This document shows positions 33,621-46,022 of a stretch of DNA of 64,000 nt, in pieces. The position numbers and the translations under genes were made by a program. The stretch's first letter is position 1; each line of letters begins with the position of its first letter. The notes beneath the pieces are model-generated. The model saw nothing but the letters and a program-made list of their open reading frames with translations, was not told where the DNA came from and made no database searches. Source of the DNA: Neonectria sp. B-13 (lineage: Eukaryota; Ascomycota; Sordariomycetes; Hypocreales; Nectriaceae); the NCBI GenBank assembly GCA_002682825.1, contig NOKP01000017.1:986730-1050729 (forward strand), in the 5' to 3' direction.

Positions 33621-35231
33621 GAATAATGGCAGGAATGGTTGAAAATTGCCCTAAAAGAGTGATTGTCTGGAGGATTCTTCACACTTTTGACTACAGTACT
33701 TGGCTGATCTATTAAATAGAGGCGGAGTGAATAAGCCTTGTGGTGGCTATAGCTGTCGTGTAACAATCATGGCAGCCTAAGCCATCACAAGTACATCCAA
33801 AGAAAGGCCGTGGTTGGTCGTTAACAAGCAACACAGCCCAAGGCACCTCGTTGGGTTGAAACTCCAAGGCAGTGCTTGCTTCTGCCTTGTTAGGTGGGCA
33901 CCTGCACTTTCACCAGCCACAGCATATGCGACCATCCCCACTTCCATTGCCCAATTAGGCAATGGATATCAATGCCCTCGGTTGTTTCCGTTGCCCTGAA
34001 GGGCAATGCAATTCATGGCCTTCAGAGGGCGTCATTTCAACCTCAAGGCTATGAAACGAAGGAACCGTTTCTCCTCCAGTCACGTACACAATCTCTGTGA
34101 AGTATTTCGAATGCGGAAAGCAGACATAGCTCCTCCGTTCTTCAAACAAGTGAGTAAAAGCAGGCTTCCCAAACGATTTCCAGACTAATAACTCACACAC
34201 CCGCTCCAGGTAGCGAATCTCTTCGTCATTGGCCCGGAAACTTTTAACCAGAACCTTAGATTTCGATTTGACAACCAAGTCTTCCCCTGGTTTCCTGATA
34301 CTCCTAGGTGTTTTGTTCCTTATTGGGGTGTTAGCATCGACTGGGTGGTATATTCAGAACCAGTGCATCTTCAATGGCCAGTTCCTGTCAGACCTCACGG
34401 AAGACGAAAGTACGTAATGTCCAAATTCTAGTCCCAGATTTGCCCCGGGACCAGTCCGACTTGGATTTACCTCTCCGGATGAATGCTTCTCACAATGCCA
34501 AGCCGGATATGGAATCGATCGTTGTTCTAGCGGAGCTTCCATAATTTGGTTCTTGTCTCTGGAAATGGAATTGGTAATCAAGCTAGCAAGGTCGGAGATT
34601 TTGGTACTGTGCTTGTCGTCTCTCGAAGATCATATGTCTGGTGAGATCATATCACCTTGATAGCTATAGCTCCTCGGTTCTTTTTCTATCGCTCGTTAGG
34701 TATTAGTATTGTATGTGCATGGTTTCCCCTGCGTGTGTTCAGCAGTAAAACTCCTTGCCTCTATGCACTGGTACATATACGTGCTCTGCTCCCCTGTCTG
34801 ACATTCCATCGGTTGCAGCAATATTTACGGCCAGCTTTTAAACATAGGCAATGGAAGGGAAGGCATGGGAGGCAATAGGAGTTTAGCGCAAGGTTACTTC
34901 ATCCAAGACAAAAATAACCATCGTTACAAGAGAGGTTTGAAGAGCCACTTAGCATGTAGTTACGTTAAGCCAATTCTAAGGAAGTATCTTCTACGCGGTA
35001 GTTGTGTCAGTATTTGGCCAGGCACACCTGCTTTGTTCACGAATCATTGATAGGAACAATAGATAAGAGCAACCGGTAGTATTGCATCGCGAGCTTATTC
35101 AGACTCTCTGGATTCCCTAGCTTAGGCTTGGGATAGATAATACATTATTCGACTAGCGATGGTAAGGGGAAATAATCAAGTGTCAACCAAACGCGCCATT
35201 TTTTAGTAATTCCCGCCGTTGTAAGCCATGT
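33621..35231. other. Intergenic, no gene recognised
   Basis: The upstream flank of the HET gene and the 3' flank of the ABC exporter. A 107-codon minus frame (33955-34278) and a 62-codon plus frame with one hydrophobic segment (34229-34417) are open, but nothing supports them as genes. Confidence 0.4.
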
Positions 35232-38200
35232 TTAAACTCCCCGGTCCAGCTTTTGCGCTTCGCACATTTTCGCGTACATGCCTCCCTGCTCAATCAGTTC
35301 CGTGTGTGTTCCCACCTCGACAATCCGGCCGCCGTAGAACACGAAAATGCGGCTCGCCTCTCGGATAGTGGAGAGTCGATGCGCGACCGCAATGGTGATG
35401 CGATTTCCCGTAGCAGCCGCCTCCATCAGCGCCGCCTGAACGACACGTTCGGACTCGGTGTCCAGGGCACTTGTTGCTTCGTCTAGCAAGATGACACTGG
35501 GCTTTCGCGCCAGGGCTCGCGCAATGGCGATACGTTGACGCTGGCCGCCAGAGAGTTGGCTACCGCTCGTGCCGCAGGGAGTGTTGGTTCCCTCGGGCAG
35601 CGACGAGACAAAGTCCCAGGCATTGGCAGCGCGACACGCCTCCTCGATCTCCTTGTCGGACATGGTCTCTCCGACGCCGAGGTCCATGCCCTGCGAGATG
35701 TTCTCGCGGATGGTTCCCGGGAACAGGGTTGGTTCTTGCTGCACGAGGGCCACGCGGTTGCGGTAGAGGTGTGGGTTGAGTGTCGAGAGAGGAGCAGAGC
35801 CGTCAATCTTGATGGTTCCGCTTGTCGGGTCGTAGAATCGCTCGAGGAGAGAGATCATGGTGCTCTTGCCGCAGCCCGAGGCTCCGACGAAGGCTACGAA
35901 CTCGCCGCTGTGGATCTGTAGTCAAGATATGTCAGTATTTCGTTTCTTGTTTCAGCGATTGGTGGCACATACATCAAGAGAGACTCCCTTCAGCACGCGG
36001 TTGTCGGGGGCCAGGGGATAAGTGAATTGCACGTCCTCGAAGCCATACGAGTTGCAGCCCTTCTCAGGTCCAATGTCTTTGTTCTCATCCGTCTCGTTGA
36101 CAGTAGGCTCGAGCCCGCAGAGCCAGAAGTAGTAGTTTGCCGCCTCATTGGCCTTTGAGAAGCCTGGTAAAAGGGTTAGCAGGTGAATTCGCGCCGACTC
36201 CGCTGTGGAGTAACTCACTGTTTGCGAAACTGAAGACCTGGCCGGTGGCCTGGGCGGAAAAGTAGACTCCCATGAAGGAGACCATGAACTGGTAGAAGTT
36301 GATCTCTCCTTCATCCATGAGCTTAGAACCCCACCTATAAATCCGTTAGTTCGTCACAATGGCAGTATTCGTGACGGGGGATGCTTACCAGAATCCAAGG
36401 GCGAGAATAAAATATTCAACAGCCTGCGTAAAGGCGTAGAAGATCATCATGCGGAACATGGGCGGCACAGTCTGCGTAATCGCTATATCCAGCTCGTCGG
36501 TATACCTCAGCAGCACGCTGCTCTCGATAGCCAGAGAGGAGACGGTACGAATAGCCGTTACGGCCTCGGAAGCAATAGAAGCACTGTTGGAGTACCTCTT
36601 GCTCATGTCTGCGTCCATCGTGGTCTCGAGACGCACTCGCACGTAACCAGCAAGCAACACGGGCGGGATACCAGCGAAGACGGCGACAACAGCGAGCTTC
36701 CACGAGACGATCAGGGCCAGGACACTGGATGCGACGACGTTGATGACACCAAGGAGAATGAGCGCCACGTTGAAGCCCATGAGCTCGAGAATGGCCTGTG
36801 GGTAGGAATCCAAGCGGCTGATCAGGGCGCCAACAGTGTTTTCCGGTCGATCAAAGAAGCGCAGATCTTGGCGGAGGACGTAATCGAACAATTCCTTGCG
36901 GATCTTTCGGCTCAGGGTCTGAACGGAACATCAAGAATTAGTACAGGCTAGATTATTCCGGTCTTCAACTTGTTGGGTCGCCAACATACCTGTGCAATGA
37001 CATTGGTCGCCCAGCCGAGGACGAAATAGACAGCGAGACATCCGATGGCCATGACAAAGAACATCAATGCGATAAAGTTGCCTTTCTTGACCATGTCCGG
37101 ACCGCTGAAGACATCCATGACCTTTCCAAGAAGCAGGGCCTGTCCGGGATAGAGAGCAGCTGTCATCTCGATCAGCATACGAACTAAAGGTTTAAAGGAA
37201 ATAGGTACTCACCACCAACAATGCAGGCGGCCAATGTGATCAAGTACCAGCCTGTCAGCTGAGGAGTTTCGGATCCAAGGCGCCAGATGCTCGCAATAAG
37301 CCCACTCTGCTTGAACAAGTCGTGATCTTCTCGGTCCTTGAGCGTGGCGAGGTGGTGCGCATCGGCCGTTCGGATCTTGGTCAGGGTTTTAGTCGCCTCG
37401 ATGCCAGCTCCCACGGGGGATTCCTCATCGGGCGCCTCCTCGTGGTTCTTCGCTTCGTCTGGGGACAGGTCTTGGGCCTTGACCAGGTTCGCATACACGC
37501 CGGCCATGGCAACGAGCTGCTGGTGGACGCCCTGCTCGACGATCTTGCCCTTGGCCATGACCACGATGTTGTCCGCGTTGCGAATGGTGGCGAGTTTGTG
37601 GGCAATGACAATCGTAGTGCGGTTCTTGGAGGCGCTGTCGAGGGCTTGCTGAACAATGCTTTCGGCGTGGGGATCGAGGGCGCTGGTGGCTTCATCGAGC
37701 AGCAAGATCTTGGGCTGAGAAATGATGCTTCGCGCGATGGCAATTCTCTGCTTCTGACCGCCGGAGAGGAGACCACCTCGTTCACCAATACGGGTATCGT
37801 AGCCTTGGGGAAGCTCGGCGATGAAATCGTGGGCAAAGGCGAGTCTGGCTGCGTCTTCGACGCGCTTCAACTGTTCTTCCTTCGGGGAGTCTTGCCAAGC
37901 AGTTCCGACCAAGCCATTGACGATGTTCTCAAACACAGTGCCGTTGAACAGAACGGGCTCCTGTTGAACGAGACGAACATTGGTACGCAGCCACCTCAAG
38001 TTAATGCCCTTGACATCTCGGCCATCCAGCTTGATAGTGCCCGAGTTAGGGTTGTACCAGCGCTCGAGAAGACCGATGATGGTGCTTTTTCCAGAACCAC
38101 TGGGACCAACAAGAGCCGTGACTTTTCCAGCGGGCACGTTGAGGGTGAAGTCCTCCAGAACAGCAACATCAGGGCGCGAAGGATAGTTGAAGCGGATTCC

Positions 38201-39581
38201 CTCAATATCGATGACTCCCGCCGTGTTCTCGGGCTTTTCGCCGGACTCGTCCAGAGGATTGATCTCGGATTCCCTATCGATCAGTGCGAACAGCTCTCCA
38301 GCAGCGGATGCGGCGCGGCCAAAGGCAACGGTGTGGGGGGCGACCGTGGAGATGGCGGTGGAAGCGATGATGACGGAGAAGAGGACACTGAGAAAACGTT
38401 AGCGATGCCATGAAAATATGTGGACAGGGTTAACTTGCGTGAAGACAGTGCCGATGTTGGGGACCTCGCCCCGGTTGATCATGGCCACGCCCTGCCAGAA
38501 AGCCAGACCCATGCCGGCGAAGATGACAAAGTACTCTACGCCGAAGATGAAGCCGTACAACAGGTTCTTCTTCATGCCTTCTTCGTAGGCCTCGTCCAGG
38601 TACGTCTCGTACTTTGCGACAATGCGCTGGCGGAGGTTGAAGGCGTGGACAGTCCGGATACCGCCGAAAATGCTCTCGGCGTAGCTGCCGGCCTGCGCAT
38701 ACGTCTGCAGCATCTTGGTCTCGATGATGGCGTCGGGGATGGACAAGCCGATGACCAGCACGATGAGCGTGGGGATGATGCAGATGATGATGAGCGTCAG
38801 CTTCCATTGGCTGATGAAGGCGATGATGAAGGCGGCGAAAAAGGTGGACGTGGCCTGGATGACGAGACCGAGCTTCTCGGCAATGCCCGACTGGATGAGC
38901 TTGCCGTTGGACGTTGCTTGCATGGCGATGGACCCGGCGATGCCCTTGTCGAAGTACCCGGTCTCCTGGCTCAGCGCGGCCTGAAGGTAGTCGCGTCGGA
39001 CGTTTCTCGTGAGGTGGTGGCCGACGTAGGTCATGAGCGCGGCGTAGACGTAGGTGGAAGCGAAGCGCACGATTCCGATGTAGACGAAGTAAAGACTAAG
39101 ACGAGAATGAGCAACGGGGGATGAGGAAAGCAGCAAATGTTGCGACTGACGAGGTTGTTCGCACGGCCGACATGAAGTTGTCGGGGATTTCGTCCGAGGT
39201 GTTGAAGTCGTTGAGGATGGTGATGAAGCGTCCCATGACCACGTTGACCATGGCGAGCGCAACACCAGACGTGATGGCGGCTACGACGGCGACGCCTTCG
39301 AGGACATAGTCCTTGCGGCTACCGTAGCGGAAGACTCTCTATAACGCGCGATGCCATGTTAGCATGCAGGCGCAGCTGGGAACCACGGAAGGGAGACGGA
39401 CCCAGAATGGGCTTGGTCCCGAGTCATCTTCGGAGCTTTCTTCGGTCTCGTTTGGCGTGATCTCGTCGCTCGGGGTGTTCTTTTCGTCCTGAGGAATCTC
39501 GTTCTCTTCGTTCTGAGAGGATTCCGACCTCGGAGCCGACACTTCACCGGCTTCCTTTTCGGAAAGGGCCGCGATGGTCAT
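35232..39581 (-). CDS. Full-size ABCB (P-glycoprotein/MDR-type) exporter
   Basis: Nine exons close in frame to 1296 aa: 39402-39581, 39151-39338, 38439-39095, 37213-38387, 36990-37159, 36389-36918, 36219-36334, 35973-36163 and 35232-35915. The order is acidic N-terminus, TMD1, NBD1, TMD2, NBD2. NBD1 has GPSGSGKST, LSGGQKQR and ILLLDEATSALD; NBD2 has GASGCGKST, LSGGQRQR and VILLDEATSALD, with H-loops AHKLATI and AHRLSTI. Both ATP sites look intact. The plasma-membrane pump would expel hydrophobic drugs, toxins or peptides. The third intron (38388-38438) has a GC donor (GCAAGT). The start at 39581 has a CCACCATGAC context. The gene is divergent from a Zn2Cys6 factor at 40381, a likely regulator. 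Confidence 0.95.
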
Positions 39582-40380
39582 GGTGGCGGGGGAAGTGAGG
39601 AGCCGTCAGTCCGTGTGTGCGCGGAGTGCAAGACAGTCGCTGTCGCAGTAGAGCAGAGTAAACGAGGACCGAGGACGTAGAATAAATCCGCATTAATTAA
39701 GACCAGCGAAAGACGGGAACAGACAAGACGGCAAGCAAAAGATCCCCGGTCGCGCTCCAAAGGGGCGACGGGGCCTTTATTAGGACATTTCCCCTCGGAC
39801 CCTCCGTCACGAAGATGCCGAGGAAAACAGCAGATTGATAAGAATTCGCGGGCCAGGGTTCCCTACGCCAAAGCGGAAAGCTCGACTAATAGGGCAGCAT
39901 TAGCGTGCCTCCATTCCCACATATATCCGACAAACGGCCCAAACCCAATCATGTGAGAGGTTCGCTGTCGCGCTAATGCCGTTCTAATGAATCGAGTTTT
40001 CTTTGGGACCCTGCCAAGTCGCGAAGTCGCCAAGACTAGGCTCAAGACTGGCATGGCGAGCGGCCGGGATCGGACGCGGAGGGCCAAGGCTCCGTGGCCG
40101 AAGCGTCGTGGCCGGTTGCGTGACTGCGGAAGCCGGAGATCCGACGTCCGCTGAAATCTCTCTGCCGTGGACCTGCGCGGTCACTTACGAGGCATTTGCT
40201 AGCTAGACACGGAGCGCAAGAGTCCCGGGATGCGTCCACTTCCATTCACATGCCACAGCACACCCGCATCTTTCCCGCATCGCACCCTCGTCTGCTCGGC
40301 AGCCGGACTGCTAGTCTACTAGACTCCGCTGTGTATCCGTCCTCTTCAGTCTGTTCCCGCTATTCCTACGTCACATCATC
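39582..40380. promoter_or_regulatory. Divergent promoter of the ABC exporter and Zn2Cys6 gene
   Basis: This 799-nt region separates the two divergent start codons. It is GC-rich with many CGG/CCG triplets between 40030 and 40160, suitable for zinc-cluster factor binding. No other gene was seen. Confidence 0.4.
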
Positions 40381-43200
40381 ATGTCTGCCCCCTCCGTCCC
40401 CTCTGGCGCCCCATCTCAGGGCCCTCACAGCGACGATGAAGAAATGTCCGAGGACCGACACCAACAAGACACCGTCGCCATAGAAAACTTTGCTGTACGA
40501 GACAAATACACCTGAAATATAACTCCAGAATAGCCAGTCGTGCTGACCGTAGCAGTGTGAGAATTGTCGCCAGCGAAAGGTAACCCCCTTCACCTCGCTC
40601 ATCTTGCCATCCATCCATCATCGTCCACCTGAAAATCTCACATCCACATCACATCATCTTAGGTGAAATGCGATCGGCTCTGTCCGTGCTCGCACTGCGT
40701 CAAGACCAAGACGCACTGCTCTTTTTCCACCAGCCAGAAGCCCAGGATAAAGCGACAGCGCATTCACATCTCGAGCGTCTAGTAAGTGCACAGCTCTAAG
40801 CACCGTTGAAGCATCGCTTCCTGTGCAACGTCGTCCTCACAACAGCAATAGTGAAAACAAAATCGATCACATCGCCCGTAAGATCGAAGAGCTCAACCGC
40901 ACCGTCAGCCAATTCACCAGCGCCCAGTCCAGCCATGGACCCTACTCCTCCGCAGGGGCCTCTCGGCTCTCTCACTCCTCACATCCGTCTCCGTACTCTC
41001 TCGAACCGACTGCAACGCCATCCTCATCTGCGCCAACGCCGCTAAACACCAGCTCCACAATCAGCGACCACAACCAGACTCCGGCTTCAAAGCCAGAGTA
41101 CGAAGGCGAGTCCTCCTTGTTCGCCCACGCCGTCTTTGCCACCAGGTTTCTCCAGAATGCCGTCAACAACAACCCGACGTCCGAGATTGCCCTGGAGATG
41201 ACCTCTGTTTTGGACGCTCTCCGGAACACTGTTGATGCGCAAAAGCAGCAGACAGATACTTTGGAAAGTCTCTACCCTAATGCACGGCCGCTGCCCCCAG
41301 GGTCAAATTTCCAGCAGCTTCCCAGGCCTTCGACCGACAGGGCCCTAGCTTGCCTCCGAATGGCCCAAGGTAATACTCAATCCACAATGCAACGCTTCTA
41401 AGGCCCATAAACTAATCATTTCTATTATTTCCATCTACTCAGAAAGCGCTCGCGTTCAAGCCTTGTGGTTCATGGAGTTTCAAACCGTCGGCCAGTTCAC
41501 GGCCCATTTCATCAAGGTCTGCTCCCCCGGGCCGGCCACCGAAGCAGAGCTCATCATCGTCTACGCCGGGCTCTACTGGCTATTCCTCGAATGTGCAAAC
41601 GTAGTGCCAGATCACTGCCTGAAGCAAGAATACCACGAACAAGCTACGTTGTGCAGAGATAACCTTGAAACTGTTCTGTACAGGCTGCCCTTTCACCTAC
41701 CGACCACGCTGGATAATGCCTACGCATTAAGCATGGCAGTAGGTTCTTCCAACCAACTGGAGTCTTTCCTTCCTTCGTACCGTGTTAACAAAAATCACAG
41801 GGCCTCTATTGTCTGCAAAAATGCAAGTCTTCAGCCGCGTGGACTTTCATATGCATGGCCTCCCATCAAACTCAAGCCCTCGGTCTCCACAGCGCCATGT
41901 CCCTACATGGCGAGACGCCCGAAGCAAAACGATACAAAATGTGGCTTTTCTGGCTGATCTACACCATTGAAAAGGTCCTGGCTCTTCGAATGGGTCGTTC
42001 CTCTACAATCCGAGATAGCGACATCACGCTGCCGCAGATGAGCAATGAACTATCATCTGACTCGTGGTGGAGCGACATTTTCCCCATCTGGATTGGAATG
42101 TCTGCCCTCCAGGGCCGTATCTTTGACGAGATATACAGTCCGACCTCTCTCGCCGAGCCAGAGAGTGTTCGCACGCCGCGGGCGCAAGCGATAGCCGCCG
42201 AGGCCAAGAGGCTGATCCAAGCTTCAGACGACTTGCAGGTAGGCAATTCCTGTCTTGTTCCTTACAAGTACTCCTAGCAGAGGGGAATTACTCTCAATCA
42301 CGGTTGAAACTGCCCACTAACGTCACTTTCTCAGAGAGTACACAACGAAACAAGATCGCAGACGCTGGGTGCAGGGCTGAACGAGCTGCTTTGGCGTGCC
42401 GACCGAGTCACTAGTTTATCCATGCTCACGCTCATCTACCGTGGCATCCCCCCGGACAAGCCTGGCAGCTCGGTTTTCTGTAACGATTGCATCACCACTG
42501 CGAGAGACGCCCTGATAGAGCACGAAAAGTGCCTGGCTATTCTCTCAGACAAGGAGCTTCAGTCGGACTACTTTGAGTTTTATGTCACTTGGTAAGTATT
42601 GCAGTCCGAGTTCTAAGATATATAGGATCGAGGGCTTCCTTTTCTGACAGTGTTGAATTTGCAGGGCCCTTCTTCAGTCCCCTTTTATTCCATTCATCGT
42701 CGTTTTTTGCCACATCATTGAGACTTCCGATTCTTCTGACCTAGACTATCTCAAAAGATTGGTAGAAGTGCTTCAATCAGCTTCTTCCAATTCCACCAGC
42801 TATGTCATCTGCCAGCGCCATCTCCGTATCTTCAAGGCTCTGTACGACGTTGCGGTGAAGTACTTTGAGGTGAAGGCCAAGAAGGCGCCGGATGCTATGC
42901 TGGGTCCGGCTGGCATGGACATGACCGGATATCTTGGTATGTGCAGTGTGGGTCAGTTTTCGAGGTCATCGCGGGGCCTGATTACGTCTCGGACTCCTAT
43001 GGCCGTCCAGTCTGGCTAACGGAAGGAATACAGACCCAACTTTAAGCCAGGTGCCCACATTTGGCATGAGAGCCGTCCAAACGACCCAGCAAAACCAGAT
43101 GCTCGGCGACTACAACGTGGGAATGGATCCGCCCGAGGCCGAGTTGGCGACGTGGTTCTACACAAACCATCAGATGATGAGAATGCTAGGGGATATGTGA
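40381..43200 (+). CDS. Zn2Cys6 transcription factor beside the ABC exporter
   Basis: Nine exons close in frame to 737 aa: 40381-40494, 40553-40579, 40663-40781, 40846-41369, 41443-41738, 41801-42238, 42335-42591, 42665-42936 and 43034-43200. The zinc cluster is split by the second intron and reads CENCRQRK, then VKCDRLCPCSHC and a final Cys after KTKTH. An extra Cys precedes the fourth ligand. A short coiled linker (NKIDHIARKIEELNRTV) follows, then the fungal_trans region with HSAMSLHGETPEAKRYKMWLFW (residues flank a typical RRR-WW position). The C-terminal WFYTNHQMMRMLGDM is a recurrent end in this subfamily. It is a nuclear regulator and probably controls the divergent exporter, by position only. 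Confidence 0.9.
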
Positions 43201-44128
43201 CATTGGATGTCCCAACACGGTTTAAAGAATTATTCTTGGATACACTCGTACTAGCAAGATGAATGTACATATGCAGCCTTATCTTGGCTTTCCCTGTGGA
43301 TGCTTTCAAGAAGAAGGATGTGCAACCATGTCACGTCAGGTCACACCTCACGTCACCCTAGTTTCGTTTCCGTCCGGCAACTACCGACTCGGCGTAGGCG
43401 CAGAGTCACACCCTGCAACGCCAAGTATGCTTAAACAAAAACATGTGCCTGCCAAGGCGGGTTCAGATAGTGATCGACCGGCAGCCGTGACGGGCAGTCC
43501 GAATTGGAGGCACACCAAAGCTGGAGGATGTGTATAACTCGCAGGACAACCCAACCTTTTTGGGAAGCTAGCAAGGACGTGTCTCTCATGTTTCTTCGGG
43601 GCTATCGAAACGGCTTTCGTGGTGGGGCCATTACCCAATAGATACATGTACGAGTGTTCCCACAAGGTTCCTCGCCGACCCATGCTTATCGTATGGAGCG
43701 GGGATAATGAGATGAACTGGTGGGTGACAATCTCTGGGAAAAGGTGTTTTATTGACTGAGGTGCTCATTGAAACGCGCCTTTTGCTGCTCAATCTTGGCA
43801 TCTAACACCTCAAGACACCCGCGAACTCACCACAGAACTGAGATCAATTAAGCCTCGTACCGCCGCCAAGACACTCGCTCTCTTCTAGCTTCATCACTGT
43901 TCGGCACATACGAACAACTCCACTCGCTCATCTCATCCGCTTGCGGGCCTCGGACGATCTAGCTCGATTAGGCCAGACACAATCCTGGGGAACGCCGCCC
44001 TCCGCATTTTGCCGCTGCGGCGAGGACCCGGTTTCCCTGTTTTGGTCTTCAAATATTAATATTAATTCGGGCGTGTCAGCTCTGCCTGTCGAGCTCCTGA
44101 ACAACATACATTGACTCCGTCTACGAAC
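43201..44128. other. Intergenic, no gene recognised
   Basis: The 3' flank of the regulator and the promoter of the permease. A plus frame at 43259-43537 has no recognisable product. Confidence 0.5.
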
Positions 44129-45768
44129 ATGGCAGAACACGGCCGTGTCGACGACGCCGACCAGGCCCTCGCCCGGCTGGGCTACAAGGCCGAGCTCCCG
44201 CGAAACCTCAGCATGATGAGCATCCTCGGCCTCTCGTTCGCCATCATGGCCGTGCCCTTCGGCCTGTCCACGACCTTCTACATCACCCTCACCAACGGCC
44301 AGTCCGTCACCATCCTGTACGGCTGGATCTTCGTCTCCCTCATCTCAATGTGCATCGCCGCCTCGCTCGCCGAGATCTGCGCCGTCTTCCCGACCGCCGG
44401 CGGCGTCTACTACTGGTCCGCAATGTTGAGCACCCCGCGATATGCTCCCATCGTCAGCTTCATCGACGGCTGGCTGACCCTCGTCGGCAACTGGACCGTC
44501 ACGCTGAGCATCAACTTCTCCGGCGCGCAGCTGATCCTCAGCGCCATCACCATCTTCAACGAGGACTTTGTCGCCAACCAGTGGCAGACCATCTTGTGCT
44601 TCTGGGCCGTGATGATCGTCTGCGCCCTCGTCAACGCCTTTGGCTCGCGCTACCTCGACCTCATCAACAAGGTCTGTATCTACTGGACCGCTGCGAGCGT
44701 CATAATCATCCTCGTGACGCTGCTCACTATGGCTGATACGCGTCGCTCCGCCGAGTTTGTCTTTTCCCACTACGACGCATCTGCCAGCGGCTGGCCGGAA
44801 GGATGGTCGTTCTTCGTGGGATTACTTCAAGGTACGCGCACCTCTTACCACTATTGTAGCAAATGTACATGCTGACCCGTCGATCCATAGCTGCATACAC
44901 CCTCACGGGCTACGGCATGGTAGCCTCCATGTGCGAGGAGGTACAGAACCCGGAGCGCGAGGTTCCGAGAGCCATCGTCCTCTCCGTCGCCGCAGCCGGC
45001 GTCACCGGAGTCGTCTATTTAATCCCCATCCTTTTCGTCCTGCCCGACGTCCAGATGCTGCTCGAGGTCGCCAACTCACAGCCCATCGGCACGCTCTTCA
45101 AGACCGTCACCGGCTCGGCCGCCGGCGGCTTCGGGCTTCTGTTTCTGATCCTTGGCATTCTCATGTTCGCGGGCATCGGTGCTCTCACGGCTGCGTCTCG
45201 CTGCACCTACGCCTTCGCCCGAGATAGAGCGATCCCGGGTTATAAGCTATGGAGTCGTGTGAACCATCGCCTCAACATGCCACTGTGGGCGCTCTTCCTC
45301 TCAACCGTCGTCGACTGTCTCCTGGGCTGCATCTATTTCGGATCCTCGGCAGCCTTCAACTCCTTCACCGGCGTGGCCACCATCTGCCTCTCGACATCCT
45401 ACGGCGTGCCCGTCCTAGTGAGTCTAGTCCGCCGCCGCGAAGCCGTCAAGAACTCGCCATACCCTCTCGGCAGGTTTGGTCCCGTCATCAATGGCATCTG
45501 CGTCGTCTGGATCTGCTTCGCCGTCGTCATCTTCTGCATGCCTGTGTCACTCCCGGCGGATGCCGAGACGATGAACTACGCTTCCGTGGTCTTTGCCGGC
45601 TTCGCTGCCATCGCCTTTATCTGGTATTTTGCCTATGCCCGCAAGAACTTTACTGGACCACCTGTGAGCAGGAAGGATGCTTTTGTACCAGCCGTCACGG
45701 AGGGAATGGCTGTCAACGGCCAGGAAGATGACCTTGGTAGGAATAATCAAGAGAAGGACAGCCACTAG
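44129..45768 (+). CDS. APC-superfamily amino acid/GABA/choline permease
   Basis: Exons 44129-44831 and 44891-45768 give 526 aa. About 12 hydrophobic helices are visible. Family marks are SIGL-like ILGLSFAIMAVPFGLS, SLAEICAVFPTAGGVYYWSAML, the ASMCEEVQNPEREVPRAI loop and TAASRCTYAFARDRAIPG. This matches the fungal GABA/choline (UGA4/HNM1-like) branch. It is a plasma-membrane (or vacuolar) importer of an amino acid, GABA, choline or another amine. Codon use is strongly GC-rich at third positions compared with neighbours, which suggests high expression rather than transfer. The ATG at 44129 precedes a short hydrophilic tail. Confidence 0.9.
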
Positions 45769-46022
45769 CGGTTTTTAAACATGAGAGCTATTTCTAATAC
45801 CAAGGCGATGAGTAATATAGAATACCATTTGGAGCGATATCTTCTTCACTTTCATTGACCGACAATTGAGTGCTGCTATTAATCCAGAAGCCCCAAATGC
45901 ATTCTGTCCAAATCAGGTTCCCCTACTATTCAACCAACCGGCAAGTGAAGAAGAACCAACGACACCATCTTGCCTCCCTAGTAACGGCACGATCAGCATC
46001 TACCTCCACTTTTCACAGATTT

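Noticed and set aside
33955..34278. 107-codon minus frame
   Set aside because: No family resemblance, no codon bias and no splice or promoter context.
37322..39124. Long plus-strand frames (363 and 234 codons) opposite the ABC exporter
   Set aside because: They are reverse-strand shadows of GC-rich coding sequence. The minus strand carries both intact ABC cassettes.
44345..44770. Charged 141-codon minus frame inside the APC permease
   Set aside because: Antisense shadow of GC-rich permease exon; composition is an artefact of codon bias.
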